A stretch of DNA of 6,821 nt from Planctomycetota bacterium (GTDB lineage: Bacteria; Planctomycetota; UBA11346): assembly GCA_007131555.1 (NCBI GenBank), contig SLQH01000201.1, positions 1 to 6,821 of the forward strand. The letters run 5' to 3'. Shown here piece after piece: positions 1 to 4,954 of the stretch (positions are counted from its first letter, which is position 1; the number at the start of each line of letters is the position of its first letter). The position numbers were made by a program, and so were the translations under genes. The notes under the pieces were generated by a model that was not told the origin of the DNA, ran no database searches, and saw only the letters and a list, made by a program, of their open reading frames with translations.

Positions 1-644
1 GGGACTTCTGGGTTCCAGGCCAGGCTGGCCAGCGGCCCGGCGACATCACCGATGGCCAGGCTGCCCAAAGAAAAGCGGACCGGCAGGTCGGCATCCGGGA
101 GATCCGCCACCTGGACCTGCACAGCCACCTCCTGACCCCAGGCCAGGGTGGCCCCGGCCGGCGGCGATACCCAGGTCAGCGTGGGCTCAGGTGCCAGACC
201 GCGCACTGCCAGGTCGAAGAGCAGGAAGACCGACGGAGCCCGCTCACGCAGGACCCGGATCCGCACGGCATCGGCCCAACCGGCGATCAGCGAGACCTCA
301 GAGCGCAATGGCCCACTGTAGGCGGTAACCCACTGCCCCTCGGCATCCCGGCGCTCGATTTCCAGGCCACTGATCTGGCGCAGATTGGCCGCCGCCCGCA
401 GGCGCAAGGCCTCAATATGCAGGGGCGTTGCCAACTCGCAGGTCAACCACGCCCCTGGCCCACGCTGCCAACCCAGATGCAGGGCCGGAGTCACACGCGC
501 CAACGGCCCATCATCGACCGCCCAGGAGGCCCTGAGCCAGTCGCGCTCAGCCGCAGCCGACACCGGCCGCTGCCAGTCACTGGCCACCACAGCTGTGGCA
601 AGCACCAGGCACAACAACACTGAAAGGGAACGTACGACAAGCAT
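1..644 (-). CDS. Exported protein with discoidin-like and Ig-like domains (5' part only)
   Basis: This open frame runs leftwards off the window, so only the first 214 codons are seen. The protein begins with a signal peptide: residues 1-22 have a basic residue at R5, a hydrophobic core (LLCLVLATAVV) and a likely cut after VVA or VAS before DW. Residues about 50-150 look like a galactose-binding (F5/8 type C, discoidin-like) domain: GAWLTCELATPLHIEALRLR, then GLEIERRDAEGQWVTAYSG, then VRIRVL. Residues about 153-214 start like a bacterial Ig-like domain, with WVSPPAGATLAWGQEVAVQV followed by a strand resembling the FY..G..IG....PY...W pattern. The ATG at 644 is chosen because AGGAGG sits 6 nt upstream; ATG codons at 647 and 659 are in frame too. 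The role is probably carbohydrate or surface binding outside the cytoplasm, but the C-terminal part that would define it is missing. Domain calls are by eye. Confidence 0.82.
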   Translation of the reverse strand, partial: MLVVRSLSVLLCLVLATAVVASDWQRPVSAAAERDWLRASWAVDDGPLARVTPALHLGWQRGPGAWLTCELATPLHIEALRLRAAANLRQISGLEIERRDAEGQWVTAYSGPLRSEVSLIAGWADAVRIRVLRERAPSVFLLFDLAVRGLAPEPTLTWVSPPAGATLAWGQEVAVQVQVADLPDADLPVRFSLGSLAIGDVAGPLASLAWNPEV

Positions 645-650
645 CATGAG

Positions 651-656
651 CCTCCT
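651..656 (-). promoter_or_regulatory. Shine-Dalgarno AGGAGG of the exported protein gene
   Basis: On the minus strand this reads AGGAGG, a full match to the core anti-Shine-Dalgarno complement. It lies 3 nt before the ATG at 647 and 6 nt before the ATG at 644. The spacing favours 644 as the start and argues against the in-frame ATG at 659, which overlaps the site's upstream edge. Confidence 0.75.
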
Positions 657-659
657 CAT

Positions 660-690
660 GGGCCCGTCGTGGGCCCGTCGTGGGCCCGTC
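660..690. repeat. 11-bp tandem repeat, nearly three copies
   Basis: The plus strand reads GGGCCCGTCGT at 660-670 and again at 671-681, then GGGCCCGTC at 682-690 before the match breaks. Each copy holds the 6-bp palindrome GGGCCC. The 11-bp period is close to one helical turn, so the copies face the same side of the helix. The array sits just before the Shine-Dalgarno of the exported protein gene. It could be an operator array, a leader RNA structure or simply a slippage product; nothing in the sequence decides between these. Confidence 0.8.
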
Positions 691-730
691 CGCCGACCCG
701 GAAATAGCCTCCGGATCCAACGCGCTGGAG

Positions 731-758
731 GTTCTATTGGCGTTCTGATCGATGGCAA
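731..758 (-). promoter_or_regulatory. Weak candidate promoter for the exported protein gene
   Basis: The minus strand has TTGCCA at 758-753 (5 of 6 matches to TTGACA), a 16-bp spacer, and TAGAAC at 736-731 (4 of 6 matches to TATAAT). A start near 724 would leave a leader of about 80 nt containing the 11-bp tandem repeat. This is the best sigma70-like pair I could find upstream of the gene, but the -10 is poor and such matches arise by chance. Confidence 0.22.
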
Positions 759-894
759 GCACGAATCCGTCAGCGCGGTGAAAGAAAGCTCCGCACGCCC
801 GTTGCGCTCAAGTACCCACCTGATCGACGCCACGATACCTGGGCTACGGATCGTAGAAACCGCGACTCGTGATCATACGCGGCAACATAGAGCG

Positions 895-1053
895 TCAGCG
901 CAGGACGGCGATGATCACGACGCCCCAACCTATGCCGGTTTCAAAGATCATCGCCCGCCACTGCACACGGGCCAAGGCCCGGCGCTCCGAGTGGGGCGCT
1001 GGGCATTGGCAGCGCCTGGGACACTGCAGAGGTTTCATGTGCTTTTGCAACAT
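895..1053 (-). CDS. Possible small Cys-rich membrane protein (52 aa)
   Basis: This short frame encodes MLQKHMKPLQCPRRCQCPAP and continues to a C-terminus ending in GIGWGVVIIAVLR. Visible features are a CPxxCxCPxPH cluster at residues 11-21, a basic stretch (about residues 23-34) and a hydrophobic tail (about residues 38-51) that could enter the membrane. Third codon positions are strongly G/C, as in neighbouring genes. There is no good Shine-Dalgarno before either ATG (1053 or 1038), which is the main weakness. The frame is the same as that of the kinase upstream, separated from its TGA by 54 nt, so a coupled or read-through product is also possible. I do not recognise a family. It may be a small partner of the kinase, or a chance ORF in GC-rich DNA. 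Confidence 0.35.
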   Translation of the reverse strand: MLQKHMKPLQCPRRCQCPAPHSERRALARVQWRAMIFETGIGWGVVIIAVLR

Positions 1054-1107
1054 GACCAAAGACCATGCCAAGCGATGAGTCCGTCTTTTGCTTACAGGCT
1101 CCCCGCC

Positions 1108-2127
1108 TCATCCCCACACCCACCAACAACAGGCTCCGCTGATCACCAGCGCACAGACCACCACGGTGATGAGCATCAAGCCCTGGCGGCAATGGGCGCG
1201 GCGGGCACGGCGGACCGCCGCCGCATCGGCAGGGTCATCGCCGACCCGCTCCAGCCAATCCCGCAAGGTTGCCATGTCGGGCAGACGGCGCTGCGGGTCC
1301 TTGGCCATGGCCCACAACAGCAGGGCATCCAGGGCCGGCGGCAATTGTGGATCATGGTCCTGGATGTGCGGCACCGGGTCACTGAACACCCGCTCCATGA
1401 CCTGGACCGCGCTATCGCCATCGTAGGGCAGGCTGCCGGTCAAGAGATGGAACATGGTGGCGGCCAGGCCGTAGACATCGCTGGCGGCCCCGGCATGTCC
1501 GGCATCACTGACCTGTTCTGGGGCCATGTAGGCCGGCGAACCCAGCGAGGTGCCGCTGACGGTCAGATCGCTGGCTAGGGCCTCACTGCTGCTCTGCTCA
1601 ACGGCGCTGCTCTCGACCCGCTTGCCGAAGCCAAGATCAAGGAGCTTGATGACGTCACCAGCGGTCAGCTGGATGTTGGCCGGTTTGATGTCGCGATGGA
1701 TGATGCCCTGCTCGTGGAGGTAGCCCAGGACCTCGGTCAGTTGCAGGCCGTAGCCCAGGACGCGTCGCCAGGGCATCGGCCCCTGATGGTCGACCAGGGC
1801 CTCCAGGCTGGGACCTTCGGCCAGCTCCATGACGATGGCATGATGCTGCTGATGATAGACCTCATCGTACACGGCCACGATGTGACGATGGCGCAGACGC
1901 CGACCGATGGCAGCCTCGCGATGGAAGCGGGCCAGCAACTCGGGATCGGCGGCAGCGGCCGATGACAGAATCTTAATCGCTACCGGACGCTGCCCGTCAT
2001 GACTGCGGTAGACTCGGGCCATGGCCCCGCTGCCGAGACTCCCCTCAAGGACAAAGGGGCCGAATCGTTGCCGCTGGCGCACGATACCGGTCGTCACGTC
2101 CGGCTGCTGACGCTGGTCATCGTCCAT
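1108..2127 (-). CDS. Hanks-type Ser/Thr protein kinase, C-terminally membrane-anchored
   Basis: A eukaryote-like kinase that transfers ATP phosphate to Ser/Thr. With the ATG at 2127 it has 339 residues: glycine loop LGSGAMARVY (31-40), VAIK with catalytic Lys52, helix C Glu71, catalytic loop HRDIKPAN (144-151, Asp146 and Asn151), metal-binding DLG (164-166) in place of DFG, GSPAYMAPE (196-204) and SDVYG with Asp217. All residues needed for activity are present. The activation segment is long and rich in Ser/Thr (about 173-198), suiting autophosphorylation. After a basic stretch comes one transmembrane helix (about 316-336), then the chain ends in CCWWVWG, so there is no sensor domain outside the cell. 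ATG 2127 has GGGGA 7 nt upstream; ATG 2160 and TTG 2211 are in-frame alternatives, the TTG lying inside an inverted repeat. It follows rplQ but probably has its own promoter. Substrates are unknown. Confidence 0.93.
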   Translation of the reverse strand: MDDDQRQQPDVTTGIVRQRQRFGPFVLEGSLGSGAMARVYRSHDGQRPVAIKILSSAAAADPELLARFHREAAIGRRLRHRHIVAVYDEVYHQQHHAIVMELAEGPSLEALVDHQGPMPWRRVLGYGLQLTEVLGYLHEQGIIHRDIKPANIQLTAGDVIKLLDLGFGKRVESSAVEQSSSEALASDLTVSGTSLGSPAYMAPEQVSDAGHAGAASDVYGLAATMFHLLTGSLPYDGDSAVQVMERVFSDPVPHIQDHDPQLPPALDALLLWAMAKDPQRRLPDMATLRDWLERVGDDPADAAAVRRARRAHCRQGLMLITVVVCALVISGACCWWVWG

Positions 2128-2201
2128 GGGTCCGTCCCCGCAGCGATGGGCCACACTCATGACCCCTGACCGCCAGCTGACGCCGACATCAGCGTCAACA
2201 G

Positions 2202-2220
2202 AGCTGACCAATGATCAGCT
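2202..2220. promoter_or_regulatory. Inverted repeat in the kinase leader
   Basis: AGCTGA at 2202-2207 and TCAGCT at 2215-2220 form a perfect 6-bp inverted repeat with a 7-nt centre. It lies about 20 nt downstream of the predicted transcription start of the kinase, so it could be an operator or a leader hairpin. It also contains the TTG that would be the longest kinase start. No regulator is implied by the sequence. Confidence 0.4.
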
Positions 2221-2244
2221 ATGGGACAGGCCCTGCAACGATGG

Positions 2245-2250
2245 ATTATA
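2245..2250 (-). promoter_or_regulatory. Candidate -10 box (TATAAT) for the kinase gene
   Basis: The minus strand reads TATAAT, a perfect sigma70-type -10 hexamer, in an otherwise GC-rich gap. The hexamer 17 bp upstream is CCGTCA, only 3 of 6 matches to TTGACA, and there is no TGn extension, so the promoter would be weak or need an activator. Transcription from it would begin near 2238 and give the kinase a leader of about 80-110 nt. The region between -35 and -10 is filled by the inverted repeat at 2253-2270. Confidence 0.45.
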
Positions 2251-2252
2251 CC

Positions 2253-2270
2253 TCACGCCAGCAGGCGTGA
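2253..2270 (-). terminator. Hairpin just after rplQ, terminator-like without U tract
   Basis: TCACGCC (2253-2259) and GGCGTGA (2264-2270) form a perfect 7-bp stem with a 4-nt loop, starting 5 nt after the rplQ stop codon. In the transcript it would be a stable hairpin at the very end of the ribosomal operon. What follows is GGTATAAT and not a U run, so classical intrinsic termination is doubtful. It may protect the mRNA 3' end, slow polymerase, or act as an operator for the promoter it overlaps. Confidence 0.5.
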
Positions 2271-2275
2271 CGGAA

Positions 2276-2788
2276 TCACACCAGTTCGAAGATCGCGATC
2301 GGTGCCTTGTCGCCCTTGCGGAAGCCGGCCTTGAGGATGCGGGTGTAGCCACCGGCGCGATCCTGATAGCGGGGGGCGATCTCTTCGAAGAGGTGCTTGA
2401 CGATGCCCTTCTGATGCAGACGGGCCAGGACCTGGCGGCGGCAATGCTCACCAGGAGCATTGAGAGCGGCAATCTTCTTGCCGGCGCGATCGATCTGCTG
2501 GCGCAGGTCGAAACGCTCCTTGTCGTCAGTGCTGGCCTCAAGGCGGGCCCGCAGGGCGTCAACATCCTGACGCAGGGCCGGAAGCTGGTCGGCCACAGAG
2601 GCAAAGGCGACAGTGCCCTTCTTGGCGAAGGTGATGCAGCGCTCGGCCAGACGGCGGGCTTCCTTGGCCTTGGGAACGGTGGTGGTGATGCGCCCGTGCT
2701 CGAACAGACTGCACACCATGTTGCGAATCATGGCATCGCGATGTTCGGCGGTACGACTGAGCTTGCGGACGTTCTTGCGGTGACGCAT
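2276..2788 (-). CDS. rplQ: 50S ribosomal protein L17, with internal insertion
   Basis: L17 is a structural protein of the large ribosomal subunit. The N-terminus MRHRKNVRKLSRTAEHRDAM followed by IRNM, the TTTVPKAKEARRLAE stretch (36-49), and the C-terminal RAGGYTRILKAGFRKGDKAP block (144-163) are family hallmarks. The protein is 170 residues against about 120-130 for the E. coli type. The excess is an insertion at about residues 63-114, charged and probably helical (QDVDALRARLEASTDDKERF), placed before the RRQVLARLHQKGIVKHLFEE segment. I recall comparable insertions in planctomycete L17. ATG 2788 is the start because AAGGGG lies 6 nt upstream; the in-frame TTG at 2794 is less likely. It is the last ribosomal gene of the run, 118 nt after rpoA. 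Confidence 0.97.
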   Translation of the reverse strand: MRHRKNVRKLSRTAEHRDAMIRNMVCSLFEHGRITTTVPKAKEARRLAERCITFAKKGTVAFASVADQLPALRQDVDALRARLEASTDDKERFDLRQQIDRAGKKIAALNAPGEHCRRQVLARLHQKGIVKHLFEEIAPRYQDRAGGYTRILKAGFRKGDKAPIAIFELV

Positions 2789-2906
2789 GGTCAACCCCTT
2801 TCAATGAACCGTTGGTCGGTCGAGCCGTCTGGGCCCCGGCCGGATGAGGTACCGGAGTCCCGTAGGGGTGACGGCAGTGGTGGCAGGGCCGCAGCCCCAC
2901 CCGAAA

Positions 2907-3959
2907 TCAGGCGAAGGACAGGTCAGGTCCGGCGGTGACCGGGGCGATGGGCGCCCCCAGTTCGTCCTCCAGGCTGGAGGCCGGAACCAGACGCATGCCG
3001 AAGCTCAGGCCACGATCGGCCAGCTTCTTCTTGAGTTCCTTGGCTGAGATCTTGCCCAGATTGCCGAGGTTGCACACATCTGCTTCCTCAAGCTGGACCA
3101 GATCGGCGATGGTCTTGATGTTGGCCGAGCGCAAGGCGTTCTCACTACGCACCGACAGGCGCAGGAAGGTGATCGGCTTGGTCAGCAGGACGCTGCGCTC
3201 GATATCGCCCTCGATGACCAGATCGGCCGAAGCCTGGGTCTCCATCTCGCGCCCGATCTCGAAGTACTTGACGAAGGGGTTGAGATGCTTGCGCAGGATG
3301 TTGGTGGCCTCGACCAGGGCCAATTCCGGGCTGATCGAGCCATCGGTCCAGACCTGCAGCACCAGACGCTCGAAATCGCTGCGCTTGCCCAGACGGGCCG
3401 GCTCGATGTCGAAGGCCACTCGGACCACCGGGGAGTAGATGCTGTCAACGGCGATGGTGCCGATGGGAGCATCGTCGATCTCTTGGGCCTCGGCGGCGAC
3501 AAAGCCACGACCGGCACCGATGTCCAGTTCCATGGCAAAGCGGACATCAGCGGTGAGGGTGCAGATGACCAGTTCAGGATTGATGATCTCAACATCCTGA
3601 TGGGGAGTGATATCGCGGGCCAGAACCGGCCCAGCACCGTTCTTCTCCAGACGCAACACCACCTCTTCATCAGAGTGCAGACGCATCCGCAGGCGCTTGA
3701 TGTTGAGGATGACGCGGGTCACGTCCTCAAGCACGCCCTCCAAGGAGGAGTACTCGTTGTTGGCGCCGTCAATGCGAATCGATCGCACCGCTGCACCCTG
3801 GACGCTGGACAGCAGGACCCGCCGCAGGCCATTGCCGATGGTGGTAGCAAAGCCGCGCTCAAAGGGCTCGGCCAGAAACTTGGCATAGTGCGGAGTGACG
3901 GTGTCGTCATCCTTCTCAACCCGGGTGGGCAGTTCGAATCCACGCCAGCGGATGCGCAT
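2907..3959 (-). CDS. rpoA: DNA-directed RNA polymerase subunit alpha
   Basis: The alpha subunit dimerises to start RNA polymerase assembly, and its C-terminal domain binds upstream promoter DNA and activators. The 350 residues show the assembly domain with EPFERGFATTIGNGLRRVLL (31-50) and LEGVLEDVTRVILNIK (73-88), the insert domain with DVEIINPEL (122-130), and EATNILRKHLNPF (217-229). The C-terminal domain spans about 262-325: LSVRSENALRSANIKTIADL, then NLGNLGKISAKELKKKL. By alignment from memory, DNA-contact residues Arg265 and Asn268 of E. coli are kept as Arg271 and Asn274, while Lys298 is Ile304. A 25-residue Ala/Pro-rich tail follows. The N-terminus MRIRWRGFELP is of a type I associate with planctomycetes. 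AGGAG lies 6 nt before the ATG. The gene follows rpsK by 50 nt, with no rpsD between. Confidence 0.98.
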   Translation of the reverse strand: MRIRWRGFELPTRVEKDDDTVTPHYAKFLAEPFERGFATTIGNGLRRVLLSSVQGAAVRSIRIDGANNEYSSLEGVLEDVTRVILNIKRLRMRLHSDEEVVLRLEKNGAGPVLARDITPHQDVEIINPELVICTLTADVRFAMELDIGAGRGFVAAEAQEIDDAPIGTIAVDSIYSPVVRVAFDIEPARLGKRSDFERLVLQVWTDGSISPELALVEATNILRKHLNPFVKYFEIGREMETQASADLVIEGDIERSVLLTKPITFLRLSVRSENALRSANIKTIADLVQLEEADVCNLGNLGKISAKELKKKLADRGLSFGMRLVPASSLEDELGAPIAPVTAGPDLSFA

Positions 3960-4009
3960 GTGGAACTCCTGATGGTACGATGGAATGGGGACGGATCAGA
4001 TGCCGAGGA

Positions 4010-4390
4010 TCAGACCCGCCGCTTCTTGCGCGGCCGGCAGCCGTTGTGCGGCAAGGGGGTCACATCGGTGATCGCCTTGATGGTGATGCCCGATCCGGCC
4101 AGGGCCCGAACCGCGCTCTCGCGACCAGCCCCAGGTCCACGGACCCGCACCTCGGCCTCTTTGAAGCCGACCTTGGCGGCCTTTTCGCTTGCCCGCTCCA
4201 TGGCCAACTGGGCGGCAAAGGGAGTCGCCTTGCGGCTGCCCTTGTAGCCGACAGAGCCCGAGCTTTCCCAACACACCACATCGCCGCGGTCGTCGGTAAA
4301 GCTGATGACGGTATTGTTGAAGGTGGAGTTGATGTGCACAACTCCACCGCGCACCGTCTTCTTGGCCTTCTTCTTCTTGTACGTTGCCAT
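4010..4390 (-). CDS. rpsK: 30S ribosomal protein S11
   Basis: S11 binds 16S rRNA in the platform of the small subunit and helps shape the mRNA path at the E site. The 126-residue protein matches the family throughout: a basic N-terminus, GGVVHINSTFNNTVISFTD (15-33), WESSGSVGYKGSRKATPFAA (41-60), VRVRGPGAGRESAVRAL (81-97) and the ending TPLPHNGCRPRKKRRV (111-126). The Asn-Gly at 116-117 is the site that becomes isoaspartate in E. coli S11. The ATG at 4390 is preferred over the in-frame GTG at 4399: it gives the usual MATYKKKK start, and AAGGA lies 11 nt upstream but only 2 nt before the GTG. A 63-nt gap with a strong hairpin separates it from rpsM. Confidence 0.98.
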   Translation of the reverse strand: MATYKKKKAKKTVRGGVVHINSTFNNTVISFTDDRGDVVCWESSGSVGYKGSRKATPFAAQLAMERASEKAAKVGFKEAEVRVRGPGAGRESAVRALAGSGITIKAITDVTPLPHNGCRPRKKRRV

Positions 4391-4417
4391 GCGGATCACC
4401 GTCCTTGCTTGAGATGC

Positions 4418-4442
4418 CCGGTAGCGCGTCGAGCGTTACCGG
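4418..4442 (-). promoter_or_regulatory. Hairpin between rpsM and rpsK
   Basis: The transcript can fold CCGGTA against TACCGG, then after one A-C mismatch CGC against GCG, around a 5-nt loop (TCGAC). The stem uses 9 paired positions and fills much of the 63-nt gap. No U run follows, so it is not a standard terminator. It ends 11 nt before the rpsK Shine-Dalgarno. It could be a processing or stability element, or a feedback site for a ribosomal protein; no particular ligand is supported by the sequence. Confidence 0.5.
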
Positions 4443-4453
4443 ACAGGTTGCGT

Positions 4454-4831
4454 TTACTTGGTGGCTATCTTCTTGTTGGCCACGGTCTTGCGCTTGCCCT
4501 TGCGGGTCCGGGCGTTGGTCCGGGTCTTCTGGCCACGCACGGGCAGGCCACGAGCATGGCGGAAGCCACGGTAGCAGCCGATCTCCTTGAAGCGTTGGAC
4601 ATTGCCCTGGACTTCGCGCCGCAGGTTGCCCTCCACCACATAGCCCTGGTCAATATGGGTGGTGAGACGGGCCAGCTCTTCTTCGCTGAGCTGGAAGGCC
4701 CGCTTGTCAGGATCAATGCCGCAATCGGCACAGATCTTGGCCGCCCGCGTCAAACCGACTCCATAGATGGAGGTCAGCGAGTACAGGGTCTTCTTGCGAT
4801 CGGGGAGATCGACACCGAGAATACGAGGCAT
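4454..4831 (-). CDS. rpsM: 30S ribosomal protein S13
   Basis: S13 sits in the head of the small subunit, contacts tRNA in the P site through its basic tail, and bridges to the large subunit. The 125 residues include MPRILGVDLPDRKK, the helix-two-turn-helix motif SIYGVGLTRAAKIC (21-34), the long helical middle with VVEGNLRREVQGNVQRFKEI (65-84), and the near-invariant end RHARGLPVRGQKTRTNARTR (91-110) followed by a Lys-rich tail. Length and order are typical of bacteria. AGGGA 7 nt before the ATG overlaps the end of rpmJ, whose stop is only 4 nt upstream, so the two are probably translated together. Confidence 0.98.
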   Translation of the reverse strand: MPRILGVDLPDRKKTLYSLTSIYGVGLTRAAKICADCGIDPDKRAFQLSEEELARLTTHIDQGYVVEGNLRREVQGNVQRFKEIGCYRGFRHARGLPVRGQKTRTNARTRKGKRKTVANKKIATK

Positions 4832-4835
4832 GATA

Positions 4836-4949
4836 TTATCCCTGCCGTTGCTTGTGCTTGGGGTTGTTACAGATGATGCGGACGGCTCCCTTGCGCTTGA
4901 TCACCTTGCAGTTCTCACAACGCCGCCGTACCGAAGCGGAAACTTTCAT
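4836..4949 (-). CDS. rpmJ: 50S ribosomal protein L36 (zinc-ribbon type)
   Basis: L36 is the smallest large-subunit protein and binds 23S rRNA near the base of the L7/L12 stalk region. The 37-residue product starts MKVSASVRRRCENCKVIKRK and ends ICNNPKHKQRQG, matching the family at full length. Cys11, Cys14, Cys27 and His32 are all present, so this is the zinc-binding (C+) form. GGGAGG lies 10 nt before the ATG and inside the end of infA; the infA stop is 5 nt upstream and the rpsM start 4 nt downstream, the usual infA-rpmJ-rpsM order. Confidence 0.97.
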   Translation of the reverse strand: MKVSASVRRRCENCKVIKRKGAVRIICNNPKHKQRQG

Positions 4950-4954
4950 GTTCT

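Larger units (their letters stand above)
645..1107. other. Gap between kinase and exported protein gene
   Basis: This stretch of about 460 nt separates the kinase stop from the exported protein start. It holds a possible short ORF on the minus strand (895-1053), a 13-bp inverted repeat CTACG-GAT-CGTAG at 844-856, a weak hairpin CCGCG/CGCGG at 860-882 whose minus-strand copy is followed by TTTCT, a weak candidate promoter, and the 11-bp tandem repeat next to the downstream gene. No strong terminator with a U tract, no RNA gene and no recognisable gene remnant was seen. Confidence 0.6.

Noticed and set aside
577..762. Minus-strand ORF of 61 codons covering the tandem repeat
   Set aside because: It is out of frame with the exported protein gene, which has the signal peptide and the matched Shine-Dalgarno.
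860..882. CCGCG/CGCGG hairpin followed by TTTCT as a terminator
   Set aside because: The stem has only 5 pairs and a 13-nt loop, competing folds exist, and the T run is broken. It is too weak to call.
1094..1137. 9-bp direct repeat ACAGGCTCC on both sides of the kinase stop
   Set aside because: Two 9-bp copies 35 bp apart are within chance expectation for this composition, and there is no associated element.
941..1192. Minus-strand ORF of 83 codons overlapping the kinase end
   Set aside because: It is out of frame with the kinase's conserved C-terminal helix, and has no Shine-Dalgarno or domain-like pattern. The frame at 895-1053 has a better composition.
385..1578. Plus-strand ORF of 397 codons
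   Set aside because: It lies opposite the kinase and the exported protein gene. Its product is low-complexity, rich in Arg, His, Gln and Ala with no motif, as expected for an antisense frame in GC-rich coding DNA.
2126..4876. Long plus-strand ORFs at 2126-2938, 3285-4247 and 3980-4876
   Set aside because: They are antisense to rplQ, rpoA, rpsK and rpsM, which are certain, and they span gene boundaries without any family motif.
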